In this document: in pieces, positions 1 through 10,147 of the stretch | Numbering within the stretch: position 1 is the stretch's first letter | How the letters are laid out: each line of letters begins with the position of its first letter | Translations under genes and position numbers: made by a program | Assembly: GCF_000181875.2 (NCBI RefSeq) | Contig: NZ_ABJZ02000005.1 | Location: forward strand, 372,001-436,000 | Reading direction: 5' to 3' | DNA length: 64,000 bases | Source of the DNA: [Borrelia] finlandensis | Lineage (GTDB): Bacteria > Spirochaetota > Spirochaetia > Borreliales > Borreliaceae | The notes under the pieces: generated by a model | What the model saw: the letters and a program-made list of their open reading frames with translations, nothing else | Database searches by the model: none | Told to the model about the DNA's origin: nothing

Positions 1-2140
1 CATAAATCTTTTCTCGAATATAATCAACAACACTTTTTTCAAAAAAAACATCAAATTTTCTATCTCTTAATATCCTTCCAAAATAATTAAGTTCATTAAA
101 AATGATTTTTTCAAAATCTAACTCATCAATAGATTTAAATACAAACACATGATCTATTAACTCTAAAAACTCATTGGGTAATCTCTTCTTTAATATAAAG
201 TTAAAATCATTTTCCCCCGCCATTTTGTTTTTAAAACCAATGCTATTAAGCTCTTTGCTCTCAGCATTGATACTTATTACTATTAAACTTTCTGATAAAC
301 TTACCTTTTTCCCAAGACCATCAAAAAGTTTACCTGTTTTAAACCCCTCTAAAAAAAAATCTAAAACCCTTTTATTACATTTGTCAAAATCTGATAAGAA
401 AATAATAGAATTAGAAGATTTGTTCAAAAATTTAAAAAATCTGGTAGATTCATAATATCCTTCATTACTTAAAACAGGCCCAATCAATCTATCAAGAGAA
501 TTAAAATCACCATACTCACCCATGTTAAGACTAAATTTCGGAATTTTAAACTCTTCTGATAAAATATCCATCAATTTGCATTTTCCTGACCCAGAAACAC
601 CAATAAAGGCAAATATTCCAATAGTACTTCTATTGGCAAGCAAATTAAATTTTAATAATTTAATATTTAATATCAAATCAAGTACCAAGTTATCATGTAT
701 AATAAGTTCTTTTTTTATTCTATTTTCTAAATTAATTAGCAATTCATCATCATACTCTTCAAAATTAAAAATATTAGAACCAACAATAGATTTAATCAGA
801 TTACAAACATCATCTTTTGTTATAATCCTTTTTATTTTTTCAAGCTTAAACTTAGAGCCTAATTCATCTAAAATATCAAAAGCTTTGTCTGGAAGAAATC
901 TATCTTTAATATATTTTTGAGACATGAGAATGCAAGCTTGTATTGCCTCGTCTGTATATTCCACATTATGATATTTCTCATAATCTTTTTTAATCTCCTG
1001 CAAAATATTATAAGCGTCTTCAAAATTAGGCTCTTTGAGCTCTATACTCTGAAACCTTCTCATTAAGGCCTTATCTTTTAAAAAAAATTTTCTATATTCA
1101 TATTCTGTAGTAGCTCCAATAAATTTAATTTTTCCTAAAGTGAGAATGGGCTTTAACAAATTGGAAATATCCATACTACCAAATGAAGTAGCTCCTGCCC
1201 CTACTATCATGTGGATTTCATCAATAAAAAGCATAACTTTTTTTCTTGAGCTTAAAAAATCTAAAACCCTATTCACTCTACTCTCAAGATCCCCCCTATA
1301 TTTAGTACCAGAAACAAGCCTGCCAATATCAAGAGAATAGATTTCATACCCTATTAAATCCTTTGGAACATTCTCTATTTTTATTTTATATGCAAGACCT
1401 TGAATTAATACTGTTTTTCCAACACCAGGCTCTCCAAATAAAATAGGATTACTTTTATGCTTCCTAAGTATCACCTGGATTAACCGAGACAATTCTTGAT
1501 TTCTACCAATTAAAGGATTGTATTTTAAATCCAAAGTATCAATAACGTTTGTTAAAAAATTGCCAATAGAGCCTTTACTTTCTAAGAAAATATTATTTTG
1601 ATCCAACTTATCACGCTTATCATCAAAAATATGAAAGCCTCCTTTCATTTTTGGCGCATTATGAATATATTCTGCAATTAATTCACTGTTGCCTAAGGCA
1701 GATTTAGTATTTACAGCTAAATAATCATGAACTTCAATAAGTTTGTCAAAAATAGTCAAATTAAAACCCGAACTAAGCAGCGCATCTAAAATACTATTTT
1801 TTCTTTTTTTGACAAGCACCCATAATAAATCTTTTTCTTGTATTTTATAAGGTTTTTTATAAAAAAAAAGAACACTAATTATATCATCATACAAATAATC
1901 CATACTAGAAACATAGTCTGGGATATAATTGCCTCTTAAGGGAAGTTTGCTAAAAAATTCTTCTAGCTGTTTATTAAGTTTATAAAAGTCAATTGCACAC
2001 AAATTAAGCAGTTCTTTAACTTTATCACTTTTAATAAGCCCATAAAAAATGTGCTCTTCTGTAAACACAAGGTGCCTAGATTCCATGAAAAACAAAAAGA
2101 CGTTAAAAAATAAACAATTTAAAGCTCTTCTATCATACAT
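1..2140 (-). CDS. clpA: ClpA/ClpC-type Hsp100 AAA+ ATPase, C-terminus cut by window edge
   Basis: Translating the minus strand from the ATG at 2140 gives about 713 residues before the window ends. This family unfolds substrates and feeds them to the ClpP peptidase in the cytoplasm. A short Clp N-domain (TEEHIFYGL) comes first. D1 looks intact: Walker A GEPGVGKT near 1412-1435, Walker B LFIDEIH near 1210-1233, and RRF at the arginine-finger position. D2 is odd. Its P-loop is GVSGSGKC near 578-601, its Walker B reads IIFLSDFDK near 380-406 where LLLDEIEK is usual, and the usual NR of the C-terminal PEF-x-NR motif reads EL near 158-163. An IGF tripeptide at 233-241 matches the ClpP-docking loop. 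The gene lies 10 bp downstream of tyrS and is probably cotranscribed. Family membership is certain; ClpA rather than ClpC naming is by convention. Confidence 0.9.
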   Translation of the reverse strand, partial: MYDRRALNCLFFNVFLFFMESRHLVFTEEHIFYGLIKSDKVKELLNLCAIDFYKLNKQLEEFFSKLPLRGNYIPDYVSSMDYLYDDIISVLFFYKKPYKIQEKDLLWVLVKKRKNSILDALLSSGFNLTIFDKLIEVHDYLAVNTKSALGNSELIAEYIHNAPKMKGGFHIFDDKRDKLDQNNIFLESKGSIGNFLTNVIDTLDLKYNPLIGRNQELSRLIQVILRKHKSNPILFGEPGVGKTVLIQGLAYKIKIENVPKDLIGYEIYSLDIGRLVSGTKYRGDLESRVNRVLDFLSSRKKVMLFIDEIHMIVGAGATSFGSMDISNLLKPILTLGKIKFIGATTEYEYRKFFLKDKALMRRFQSIELKEPNFEDAYNILQEIKKDYEKYHNVEYTDEAIQACILMSQKYIKDRFLPDKAFDILDELGSKFKLEKIKRIITKDDVCNLIKSIVGSNIFNFEEYDDELLINLENRIKKELIIHDNLVLDLILNIKLLKFNLLANRSTIGIFAFIGVSGSGKCKLMDILSEEFKIPKFSLNMGEYGDFNSLDRLIGPVLSNEGYYESTRFFKFLNKSSNSIIFLSDFDKCNKRVLDFFLEGFKTGKLFDGLGKKVSLSESLIVISINAESKELNSIGFKNKMAGENDFNFILKKRLPNEFLELIDHVFVFKSIDELDFEKIIFNELNYFGRILRDRKFDVFFEKSVVDYIREKIY

Positions 2141-2150
2141 CCAAAATCAA

Positions 2151-3368
2151 CTATAAAACAATTCGTAAAAATTTTTTTTTACCTACTCTTAATTCAACTT
2201 CATTGTTATTAAAATCCTTTTTAGTAAGAAGGTGGCTCTGACTTTCTACCCTTTTACCATTAATATAAACACCTCCAGAATCAATCAATCTTCTGCCTTC
2301 TGATTTGCTGGGCACAATTTTTGAATCTAACATTAAATCAACCAATAATATCTCTTCTTTTGGGCTAGAAAAGCTAAATTTAAAAAATGGAATATTACTC
2401 CTATCTCCACCTCCCCTAAACGCAGCAAAAGATGCCTCTTGAACTTTCAAGGCTTCTGCTTCTCCGTGAACAATTTTAGTTATCTCAAAAGCCAAAATCT
2501 CTTTGGCCTTATTTAAAGAATTCCTCTTAAAATTTGAAATTAATTCAATCTCATCTTCTTCTAAAAAAGTAAAAAGATATAAAAAAGTTTTCACATCAGA
2601 ATCTGAAGTATTTCTAAAATACTGATAAAAATCATAAATACTAAAAAGATTAGAATCAAGATAAACAGCACCTTTTTCTGTTTTGCCCATCTTTTTCCCA
2701 TCACTTCTTGTAATTAATGGAAACGTAAGCCCAAAAGTTTCTGATCTATTTTTTTTTCTAATTAGGTCAACCCCTGAAATAATATTCCCCCATTGATCAT
2801 CACCACCAATTTGAAGTCGGCAATTTTTAATTTTATTAAGCATATAATAATCATAAGACTGCAAAAGTTGATAATTAAACTCAATAAATGAAAGTCCAAA
2901 ATCTAACCTTCTTTTATAAGTTTCAAAGCTTAACATACGATTAACAGAAAAATGCATGCCAATATCTCTTAAAAATTCAATATAATTGAGATTATCTAAC
3001 CAATTTGAATTATGAATAAAGCATTCTGAAGTAAACTTAGTTATTCTTTGAAGTTGATTTTTTATCAACAAAGCATTATTGCCAATCTCTTCTGAAGATA
3101 AAATCTTTCTCATCTCACTTTTTCCAGAAGGATCGCCTATTTTTGCTGTAGAATCTCCAATCAAAACAATTGGTATGTGCCCGTGTTGCCTAAGATGCAT
3201 CATTGCTAAAAAGGGAATCAAATGACCAATATGAAGAGAACTAGATGTCGCATCAACTCCTGCATAAAAAACTATTTTTTCCCTATCCATTAAATCACTT
3301 AAAACTTTTAAAGATGTACATTGCTTTAAAAATCCGCGTTTATGTAAAAGACTTAAAGCAAGATGCAT
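2151..3368 (-). CDS. tyrS: Tyrosyl-tRNA synthetase
   Basis: 405 residues, normal for bacterial TyrRS. It attaches tyrosine to tRNA-Tyr in the cytoplasm. The class I HIGH motif is at residues 46-49. The KMSKS-like loop reads KKMGKTEKG. The tyrosine-binding region includes YQLLQSYDYY and GGDDQWGN. The C-terminus is an S4-like RNA-binding domain (SKSEGRRLIDSGGVYINGKRV). The ATG at 3368 has an AGAGGA ribosome site 9 bases upstream, inside the end of glyS. The two genes overlap by 16 bases, so translation is probably coupled. It sits in a run of synthetase genes read gltX-glyS-tyrS. Assignment is secure. Confidence 0.97.
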   Translation of the reverse strand: MHLALSLLHKRGFLKQCTSLKVLSDLMDREKIVFYAGVDATSSSLHIGHLIPFLAMMHLRQHGHIPIVLIGDSTAKIGDPSGKSEMRKILSSEEIGNNALLIKNQLQRITKFTSECFIHNSNWLDNLNYIEFLRDIGMHFSVNRMLSFETYKRRLDFGLSFIEFNYQLLQSYDYYMLNKIKNCRLQIGGDDQWGNIISGVDLIRKKNRSETFGLTFPLITRSDGKKMGKTEKGAVYLDSNLFSIYDFYQYFRNTSDSDVKTFLYLFTFLEEDEIELISNFKRNSLNKAKEILAFEITKIVHGEAEALKVQEASFAAFRGGGDRSNIPFFKFSFSSPKEEILLVDLMLDSKIVPSKSEGRRLIDSGGVYINGKRVESQSHLLTKKDFNNNEVELRVGKKKFLRIVL

Positions 3369-4702
3369 TTATTAAAATCCTCTTTGTAATTTAAAATCTC
3401 TGTTTTAATGTATGAATATAAATCATTAATAAAAATTCTCTTCTGAGTCATGCTATTTCTTTCTCTAACAGTAACTGTCTCATCCTCAATCGTATTGTAA
3501 TCTATTGTTACGCAATAAGGAGTTCCTATTTCGTCTTGACGTCTATACCTTTTACCTATTGTTCCACTATCATCGTAAAATATATGAAAATCATCGCAAA
3601 GCTCCATATAAATCCTTCTAGCAATCTCAGTAAGCTCAACTTTTTTAACAAGAGGAAATATAGCAATCTTGTAAGGAGCCAGCTTGGGATGTAAGCGCAA
3701 AACAATACGCTTATCTCCATCTGAGAGCTCTTCCTCAGAATAAGCATCACAAAGAGTCATTAAAACAGACCTTGTAAGACCAGCAGAAGTCTCAATAACA
3801 TAAGGCACATATTTCTCTTTTGTCAACAAATCATGATACTCAAATACTTTGGGCTTGTTGGAAAATTTAGCGTGCTGAGTTAAATCATAATTACCTCTAT
3901 TATGAATGCCTTCTACTTCCTGAAATCCAAACGGAAATTCATACTCAATATCAAATGCAGCTTTTGCATAATGAGCAAGCTGCGTTGAATCATGCGCCTT
4001 AAATCTTAATCTATCGGGACTAATTTTAAGAGTTTCTATAAAAAAATTCATTCTATTTTGCTGCCAATAACAAAACCACTCGTCTATTTGCTTGGGATGA
4101 ACAAAAAACTGCATTTCCATTTGCTCAAACTCACAAGTTCTAAATATAAAATTTTTAGTAACTATCTCATTTCTAAACGCTTTACCTACCTGAGCAATCC
4201 CAAAAGGAATCTTAAGCCTTGAAGAATCCAAAACATTTCTAAAATTAACAAAAATTCCTTGTGCTGTCTCAGGCCTTAAATAAACTTCACTAGAACTATC
4301 CTCCACTACTCCAATATGGGTCTTAAACATTAAATTAAAACTTCTTGGGGAGGTAAAATTATTTCCAACTTTGCAATTCGGACAATTTTTTGACAAATCA
4401 ACAAAATCAGCTCTAAATCTACTTTTACAATCTTTGCAATCAACCATAGAATCCGAAAAACCATCAACATGGCCAGATGCTCTCCAAATTTCAGGGCGCA
4501 TAAAAATAGCGCTATCTAAACCTACAATATTTTCATGCAAATACACCATGCTCTTCCACCACTCTTTCTTTATATTCTTTTTAAGTTCAACACCCAAAGG
4601 ACCATAGTCCCAAGCTCCTGAAAGGCCCCCGTAAACCTCTGAAGACTGAAATACAAATCCTTTTCTTTTTGCAAGAGAAATAATATCTTCCATTCTAACC
4701 AT
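3353..4702 (-). CDS. glyS: Glycyl-tRNA synthetase, alpha2 single-chain type
   Basis: 449 residues, a class II synthetase charging tRNA-Gly. It is the dimeric single-polypeptide form rather than the alpha2beta2 form of E. coli. Seen: N-terminal catalytic start (AKRKGFVFQSSEVYGGLSGAWDYGPLG), a zinc-knuckle-like Cys set (CKDC and CPNC, about residues 90-112), motif 2 (FRNEI...FRTCEFEQMEMQFF), motif 3 (ETSAGLTRSVL) and an anticodon-binding C-domain from about residue 345. The ATG at 4702 has AAGGAT 8 bases upstream. A second ATG at 4693 is possible but its spacing is too long. It lies 17 bp after gltX and overlaps tyrS. Confidence 0.96.
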   Translation of the reverse strand: MVRMEDIISLAKRKGFVFQSSEVYGGLSGAWDYGPLGVELKKNIKKEWWKSMVYLHENIVGLDSAIFMRPEIWRASGHVDGFSDSMVDCKDCKSRFRADFVDLSKNCPNCKVGNNFTSPRSFNLMFKTHIGVVEDSSSEVYLRPETAQGIFVNFRNVLDSSRLKIPFGIAQVGKAFRNEIVTKNFIFRTCEFEQMEMQFFVHPKQIDEWFCYWQQNRMNFFIETLKISPDRLRFKAHDSTQLAHYAKAAFDIEYEFPFGFQEVEGIHNRGNYDLTQHAKFSNKPKVFEYHDLLTKEKYVPYVIETSAGLTRSVLMTLCDAYSEEELSDGDKRIVLRLHPKLAPYKIAIFPLVKKVELTEIARRIYMELCDDFHIFYDDSGTIGKRYRRQDEIGTPYCVTIDYNTIEDETVTVRERNSMTQKRIFINDLYSYIKTEILNYKEDFNKCILL

Positions 4703-4719
4703 AAAAATATCCTTAATAG

Positions 4720-6192
4720 CTATTCATTTATTCTTAAAAATTCCTGTGCTAATTTTATTCTTTCAAAAACTTTAGACTTGCCTATCAATTTTAAAGAATC
4801 AAAAAGCGGCGGAGAGACTTTGCTGCCAAGCGCTGCAATTCTAATAGGAAGAAGAATTTCTCCCAATTTAAAACCATTACTCTCAGCAAAATCATAAAAA
4901 ATTTTATCATTTTCTTCTGACGATCTTTCTTCAAATCCTTCTAAAATAGGCTTTATTAATTCTAAAATAGAACAAACTTCTTTAGCTGTTTTTTTTCTAC
5001 TTAAAAACTCATCTAAATTCCAAGATTTAATGTCCTCATAAAAAAATTTAGTCATATTTAAAGCATCACTTAATTTTTTAATTCTACTCTTTATAAGAGG
5101 AATTAATAACTTTAATTTTTGATTTTCTTCCAAAGTACTAGGCTTAGAAACATACCCTTTTTTTTGGAAAAAAGGGAGTAAAAGATTAAATAAATCTTCA
5201 TCTTTTTTTTCTCTAATATAGTAGCTATTGAAAAAATCCAACTTATGATAATCAAAAATAGCGGGGGATTTATTGATCTTCTCAATTGAAAAAAATTGCT
5301 CAAGATCATTTTTTGAAAAAAATTCTCTCTTATCATCGTAAGACCAGCCAAGCAAAGTAACATAATTAATAATAGCCTCTGGAAGATACCCATCTTCAAT
5401 AAACTGTCTTAAAGCTGTTGAACCATGTCTTTTGCTTAATTTTTGACCATCATTTCCCATAACCATTGGAAGGTGACAATAAATAGGAGGTTTCCATTTA
5501 AAAGCCTTATAAAGAAGTACGTGCAATGGACCTGAAGAAACCCATTCTTGAGCCCTTAATACATGGGTAATTTTCATTAAATAATCATCAACAACATTGG
5601 CAAGATGATAAGTCGGCAATCCATCTGACTTGAGAATTACAGGATCAGGACTAATGTCTTTATTCGCCCATGTAATCCTTCCAAGTAAAATATCATCAAA
5701 GCTGGTATCTCCTTCTAAAGGAATTTTAAATCTGACAACGGGCTTGATTTTTTTAATTATCGCATTCTCAACCTCTTCATTACTTAAATTCCTGCAATGC
5801 CTATCATATCCGGGTGACATCTTATTAATATTTTGAATTTTCTTAATCCTTTCAAGCCTTTCGGGACTGCAATAACAATAATAAGCATGCCCAGATTCAA
5901 TTAAATATTTAGCATATTGCTTATATATTGCACTTCTTTGAGACTGAACATAAGGCGCATAATCACCCCCTACAACAGGGCCTTCATCAAAAGAAATGCC
6001 AAGCCATTTAAGACTTAAATAAAGATCATTTTCAGCTTCTAGAGAATACCTGCTCTGATCTGTATCCTCAATCCTAAGCAAAAATTTACCTCCGCAAGAC
6101 TTTGCAAAAAAATAATTAAACAAAGCTGTTCTAATCCCACCAATATGTTGCAAACCTGTTGGAGAAGGCGCATAACGAACTCTCATACTCAA
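4720..6192 (-). CDS. gltX: Glutamyl-tRNA synthetase
   Basis: 490 residues, class I. Signature HIGG is at residues 16-19 ([12 protein letters not shown]). The KMSKS equivalent is KLSKR ([13 protein letters not shown]). The start is taken as TTG at 6192 because a GGAG ribosome site sits 7 bases upstream of it. The nearby ATG at 6186 would have 13-base spacing. Spirochetes generally lack GlnRS and make Gln-tRNA by amidating Glu-tRNA-Gln, so this enzyme may charge both tRNA-Glu and tRNA-Gln. That is inference from family knowledge, since no GatCAB gene is in the window. It is the first of three synthetase genes reading leftward. Confidence 0.96.
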   Translation of the reverse strand: MSMRVRYAPSPTGLQHIGGIRTALFNYFFAKSCGGKFLLRIEDTDQSRYSLEAENDLYLSLKWLGISFDEGPVVGGDYAPYVQSQRSAIYKQYAKYLIESGHAYYCYCSPERLERIKKIQNINKMSPGYDRHCRNLSNEEVENAIIKKIKPVVRFKIPLEGDTSFDDILLGRITWANKDISPDPVILKSDGLPTYHLANVVDDYLMKITHVLRAQEWVSSGPLHVLLYKAFKWKPPIYCHLPMVMGNDGQKLSKRHGSTALRQFIEDGYLPEAIINYVTLLGWSYDDKREFFSKNDLEQFFSIEKINKSPAIFDYHKLDFFNSYYIREKKDEDLFNLLLPFFQKKGYVSKPSTLEENQKLKLLIPLIKSRIKKLSDALNMTKFFYEDIKSWNLDEFLSRKKTAKEVCSILELIKPILEGFEERSSEENDKIFYDFAESNGFKLGEILLPIRIAALGSKVSPPLFDSLKLIGKSKVFERIKLAQEFLRINE

Positions 6193-6204
6193 AACACAAC
6201 TCCT

Positions 6205-6972
6205 TTAATAAAAAACATCTTTTTTAGAAAAATCATAAATATAATAAAAAACAACAAAAAATAAATTCGAACCAAGTAGCTTTGTATGCTTAGAATCTAT
6301 CCTGTTTTTAAATTTATAGTATCGATTTCTAATCTCAACTTTCTTGCTTTCAAGCAAATCAAAAGATATTTTTGATTTTCGCAATAAATAATAGAAATAA
6401 ATAGTAAAAATATCATTTTTCAAAAAAAACTTATCTAAAAAATTTACCAACTCTTTTAGCTTTGAGTGCTCTTCAAATGACAACATACTAAGAGCCTCAC
6501 AATATTTCACCCACTTATTTCTACTGTACTTGTAATTTAAAATTAAACTAGAAGCCTTTTCTTTTTCTCTAAAGCTAATAAGAACAGAATAAAGCTCTAT
6601 TATTGTTTTATGTCTTAATCTAGTGTCTTTTAAATAAAAATAAAGCTCATCAAGGCTTTTTTTATCTTGTTTTATTAAAATAAACCTAAGAAGAATAGAT
6701 ATTTCAAAAACACTTTTAAGCTTTTTGCGAACCATTTTAAGCTTCAAAAAAGTGAATGTATCTTCCATCCCATTTAAAATAAAATACAATCTTGAAAAAA
6801 AATACTGGGAATAAATAACATTAAAAACAATCACTAATAAAAAATAAACTACAATAAATTGGTAATTAAGCAAAATGAAGCTTAATTTCATTTGAAATCT
6901 TAAAATTGCCAGAAAATAAATAAATAATCCAAGAAAAATAATATTAAAACCTAAGCGTATTTTTTCTACCAT
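6205..6972 (-). CDS. Small membrane protein of unknown function (BB0373-like)
   Basis: 255 residues, no family recognised. Two hydrophobic segments near the N-terminus (about residues 8-26 and 32-54) probably anchor it in the inner membrane. The remaining roughly 200 residues are Lys/Leu-rich and mostly helical in character, with no catalytic motif I can see. A GAAGAGA ribosome site precedes the ATG at 6972. It ends 12 bp before gltX and may be the first gene of the synthetase transcription unit. It is divergent from the pdeB operon. Function cannot be inferred from the sequence. Confidence 0.75.
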   Translation of the reverse strand: MVEKIRLGFNIIFLGLFIYFLAILRFQMKLSFILLNYQFIVVYFLLVIVFNVIYSQYFFSRLYFILNGMEDTFTFLKLKMVRKKLKSVFEISILLRFILIKQDKKSLDELYFYLKDTRLRHKTIIELYSVLISFREKEKASSLILNYKYSRNKWVKYCEALSMLSFEEHSKLKELVNFLDKFFLKNDIFTIYFYYLLRKSKISFDLLESKKVEIRNRYYKFKNRIDSKHTKLLGSNLFFVVFYYIYDFSKKDVFY

Positions 6973-7036
6973 AAAAATCTCTTCAAAAAAGCTTAATTCA
7001 AAAATTGAGATATAATAAATACATTATACTAATAGA

Positions 7037-7065
7037 TAGACAATTAATAAATAATATGATATACA
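7037..7065 (+). promoter_or_regulatory. Candidate sigma-70 promoter for the pdeB-pfs-metK-luxS operon
   Basis: TAGACA (7037-7042) and TATACA (7060-7065) are separated by 17 bp. They match the consensus at five and four of six positions. Transcription would begin about 25 bp before the ATG at 7097. In such A+T-rich DNA chance matches are common, so this is tentative. Confidence 0.4.
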
Positions 7066-7096
7066 TGGTTAATAGAGCTTAATTTCAAGGGAATAA

Positions 7097-8236
7097 ATGC
7101 AAAATTCTGAAAGCATTATCAAAAACATAAAAAATTCATCATATTTAATAGACAAGGAATTTTTAGTTTGGCCTGAGAATGCATTTATTGGAGACAAAAA
7201 CATTGAGCTTATTGAAAAATGGAATCTAAAGTCATACATTAAAGAGAGGAAAAATTTTTTCAGTGACGATTCTGTTAAAAGAGAATATGAAGAAATACAC
7301 AAAAAATTCAACGAAGAGGCTATTTCTAGTTATCATGTAATAATAAGCAATTTAGAAGAAATTTATGAAAATTGCAAAAGAAATAAAAAAATATATTACC
7401 AAGATATTATGCCTACTGTAAAAAAAGTAATAGAATTTTACAAGAAACAGAAGAAAATTTTTATCAAATATTTTAGAATTCCCAAGCTTTCTGCAAACTA
7501 TCACATTATTCATTCAGTAAATACAGCTATCCTAACAGTAGCCCTTGGCAATGAAATGGGACTAAATAACTATAAAACAGTAGAACTTTGCAGTATTGCT
7601 CTTTTACATAAAATAGGATTTTTATTTATTCCATCAAAAATCAGCGAAAAAAAAGAAGCATTAACGGAAGAAGAACTAGAAATAATAAAAAAATATCCCA
7701 TAATAAGCTACAAAATAGCTTCAACAAGCAACTTGTCACGATCAATATGTTTGACACTTTTAACACATAAAGAAAATCTAGACGGAACTGGCTATCCTAA
7801 AGGATTAACAAGTGAAAATATCAGCATAGAATCAAATATAATAGGCGCTGCTAGCGCCTATTCTGCTATCATTTTAGATAAGGCATACAAAAAATCTTTT
7901 AATTCTGGAGCATCTATTATTGAATTAATCAAAGATGCTGACAAAAAATTTGACAAAAGGGTTTTGAAGTTAATAATCAATGCAATATCTTCTTGTCCTT
8001 TAGACTTTATTGTAGAACTTAATGACAATTCTATAGCCAAAATAGTAGATACAGATGAGTCTAACCCAAATCTCCCATACATCAACTACATAATAAAAAA
8101 TGGAAAAGTTATAGACAAAAATGAACAATCTAGTGTTCAATCTATACCAAATACAAATACAGGAATAAAAAAAATACTCAATCAAAATGAAATAGAGCTA
8201 ATTAAAAATAAACATTCTTTAATAGATATTATATAA
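7097..8236 (+). CDS. pdeB: HD-GYP-domain cyclic-di-GMP phosphodiesterase (PdeB-like)
   Basis: 379 residues. The N-terminal ~130 residues match nothing I recognise. An HD-GYP domain follows at about residues 130-300. The GYP signature is clear (LDGTGYPKGL, about 230-240). HD-GYP proteins hydrolyse c-di-GMP using a bi- or trinuclear metal site. Several usual ligands differ: the HD pair is HK (codons 7607-7612, residues 171-172), the following HP is YP, and the HHE before GYP is HKE. The B. burgdorferi orthologue (BB0374) is, as I recall, reported to have phosphodiesterase activity, so these changes may not abolish it. AAGGGAA precedes the ATG by 5 bases. It is the first gene of the pfs operon. 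Confidence 0.88.
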   Translation: MQNSESIIKNIKNSSYLIDKEFLVWPENAFIGDKNIELIEKWNLKSYIKERKNFFSDDSVKREYEEIHKKFNEEAISSYHVIISNLEEIYENCKRNKKIYYQDIMPTVKKVIEFYKKQKKIFIKYFRIPKLSANYHIIHSVNTAILTVALGNEMGLNNYKTVELCSIALLHKIGFLFIPSKISEKKEALTEEELEIIKKYPIISYKIASTSNLSRSICLTLLTHKENLDGTGYPKGLTSENISIESNIIGAASAYSAIILDKAYKKSFNSGASIIELIKDADKKFDKRVLKLIINAISSCPLDFIVELNDNSIAKIVDTDESNPNLPYINYIIKNGKVIDKNEQSSVQSIPNTNTGIKKILNQNEIELIKNKHSLIDII

Positions 8237-8258
8237 GACGCTTAAAAGGAGAAAAAAT

Positions 8259-8972
8259 ATGATTTTGATAATATCAGCTATGCAAGAAGAATCAGAAGAA
8301 ATAAATAAAATACTTGACAACAAAGAAGAAATTGTATTAAACGACTACTTAGAAAATAAAAAGATTTATAAAGGAAAAATTCTAGGAAAAGATGTAATAT
8401 CTTTAACTACAGGAATTGGAAAAGTTAACGCAGCAACTTGGAGTAGTCAAATTATATCTAAGTATAAAATCACTCATATAATAAACTCTGGAAGTTCTGG
8501 GGGGATAAAAGAAAACTCTAACCTTAAAATATCAGACATTATAGTATCCTCAGAAACAGCATACTATGACTTTGACTTAACCAAGTTTGGACACAAAATA
8601 GGACAAGTCCCTAATTTGCCACAAAAGTTTAAAGCAGATGAAGAGCTACTTAAAAAAGTAGCCAATATTGTTGACAACAAGCTTTTAAAAATTGATATCC
8701 ATATTGGCTTAATACTAACAGGAGATCAATTTGTTGACAATGAAAAAAATCTTGAAACAATTAAAAAAAATTTCAAGGATGCTTTAGCTGTAGATATGGA
8801 AGGAGCTGCAATAGCTCAAGTAGCACATATATTTAAAATACCATTCATAATAATTCGTTCAATTTCTGATCTACCAAACAATAAAGACAACCATATAGAT
8901 TTTAATAAATTTTTAAAAACATCATCAATAAATTCAAGCAAAATGACAAAGGAACTTATTAGGCTAATATGA
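8259..8972 (+). CDS. pfs: 5'-methylthioadenosine/S-adenosylhomocysteine nucleosidase
   Basis: 237 residues. The enzyme cleaves adenine from methylthioadenosine and S-adenosylhomocysteine, removing methylation by-products and producing S-ribosylhomocysteine for LuxS. Seen: the start [15 protein letters not shown], the GSSGG segment ([14 protein letters not shown]), the nucleoside-binding [13 protein letters not shown] and the catalytic-Asp region RSISDLPNN. There is no signal peptide, so it is cytosolic. GGAGAA precedes the start. Its stop overlaps the metK start (ATGA at 8969-8972), indicating translational coupling. Borrelia carries additional Pfs paralogues elsewhere in the genome. Confidence 0.96.
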   Translation: MILIISAMQEESEEINKILDNKEEIVLNDYLENKKIYKGKILGKDVISLTTGIGKVNAATWSSQIISKYKITHIINSGSSGGIKENSNLKISDIIVSSETAYYDFDLTKFGHKIGQVPNLPQKFKADEELLKKVANIVDNKLLKIDIHIGLILTGDQFVDNEKNLETIKKNFKDALAVDMEGAAIAQVAHIFKIPFIIIRSISDLPNNKDNHIDFNKFLKTSSINSSKMTKELIRLI

Positions 8973-10147
8973 GTAAAATAATAGCAGCGAACCAAACTTT
9001 AACTTCTGAGGCTGTATCTGAAGGACATCCAGACAAAATTGCAGATCAAATCTCTGATGCCATCCTTGACGAAATACTAAAAGAAGATAAAAATGCAAAA
9101 GTAGCTTGCGAGGTCATAATTGCACAAAATTTAGTAGTAATAGCAGGAGAAATAAATAGTCCTGTAAAAAAAAACATAGATATAAAAGAGGTTGCTAAGA
9201 ATATCATCAAAGATATAGGCTATACAAATATTGATTATGGGCTTGATTACAAAACAATAACGGTAATAGACGCTATTGGCAATCAATCACGTGACATTAT
9301 AAACGCAATTGAAAAAAAAGGATCCAATGCCCTTGGAGCAGGGGATCAAGGAATAATATTTGGATATGCCTGCGATGAAACAAAAAATTTTTTACCTGCT
9401 CCTTATGAACTAGCCAATTCAATTCTAAAAAAAGCTAGCAATCTTAGAAAATCAGGAGCAATAAAATGGTTAAGACCTGACTCAAAATCTCAAGTTACCA
9501 TAGAATACGATAAAAACAGAAACCCTGTAAAAATAAAAAATATTATAGTCTCTCATCAACACCATCCAAACATCTCACAAAAACTAATACAACAAACAAT
9601 AATTGAAGAAATTATCAAGCCTACTGTTCAAGACAAATCAATGCTTGATGAAAATACTGCTTATTGCATTAATCCTTCTGGAAATTTTGTAATTGGAGGC
9701 CCTACCGGAGACACTGGGCTTACAGGAAGAAAAATTATTGCAGATAGCTATGGAGGATTTGCAAGACACGGAGGGGGGGCATACAGCGGAAAAGATGCCA
9801 CAAAAGTAGATAGATCAGCTGCCTACATGGCAAGATATATCGCAAAAAATATGGTGGCAGCCGGAATTTCTAAAGAATTTGAACTACAGCTCGCATATGC
9901 AATTGGCATTGAAAACCCAATATCTGTTCAAATAACTGGGGGAATAAATGATCCTAAATATGCAAACAAAATATTAAATTTTATTGTTAATAACTTCGAT
10001 TTAACTCCCAACGGCATAATTGAAAAATTAAAACTAAAACAACCCATATATCTTAAAACTTGCACTTATGGTCATTTTGGAAAAAATGAATTTGAATGGG
10101 AAAAATTAGATTTTGTAAAAAAAATACAAACAGCGCTAAAAAAATGA
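8969..10147 (+). CDS. metK: S-adenosylmethionine synthetase
   Basis: 392 residues, the usual length. It makes S-adenosylmethionine from methionine and ATP. Motifs: the ATP/Met-binding [18 protein letters not shown] near the start, the hexapeptide GAGDQG ([17 protein letters not shown]), and the P-loop-like GGGAYSGKD followed by [16 protein letters not shown]. It sits between pfs and luxS with 4-base ATGA overlaps on both sides. The operon therefore couples SAM supply to disposal of SAH. Identification is secure. Confidence 0.98.
   Translation: MSKIIAANQTLTSEAVSEGHPDKIADQISDAILDEILKEDKNAKVACEVIIAQNLVVIAGEINSPVKKNIDIKEVAKNIIKDIGYTNIDYGLDYKTITVIDAIGNQSRDIINAIEKKGSNALGAGDQGIIFGYACDETKNFLPAPYELANSILKKASNLRKSGAIKWLRPDSKSQVTIEYDKNRNPVKIKNIIVSHQHHPNISQKLIQQTIIEEIIKPTVQDKSMLDENTAYCINPSGNFVIGGPTGDTGLTGRKIIADSYGGFARHGGGAYSGKDATKVDRSAAYMARYIAKNMVAAGISKEFELQLAYAIGIENPISVQITGGINDPKYANKILNFIVNNFDLTPNGIIEKLKLKQPIYLKTCTYGHFGKNEFEWEKLDFVKKIQTALKK

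Noticed and set aside
174..1340. Three plus-strand ORFs at 174-455, 522-920 and 1140-1340
   Set aside because: They lie antisense to the partial Clp ATPase gene, whose motifs are clear on the minus strand.
10096..10146. Longer LuxS start at 10096
   Set aside because: It would overlap metK by 52 bases and add residues absent from LuxS; the ATG at 10144 fits length and coupling.
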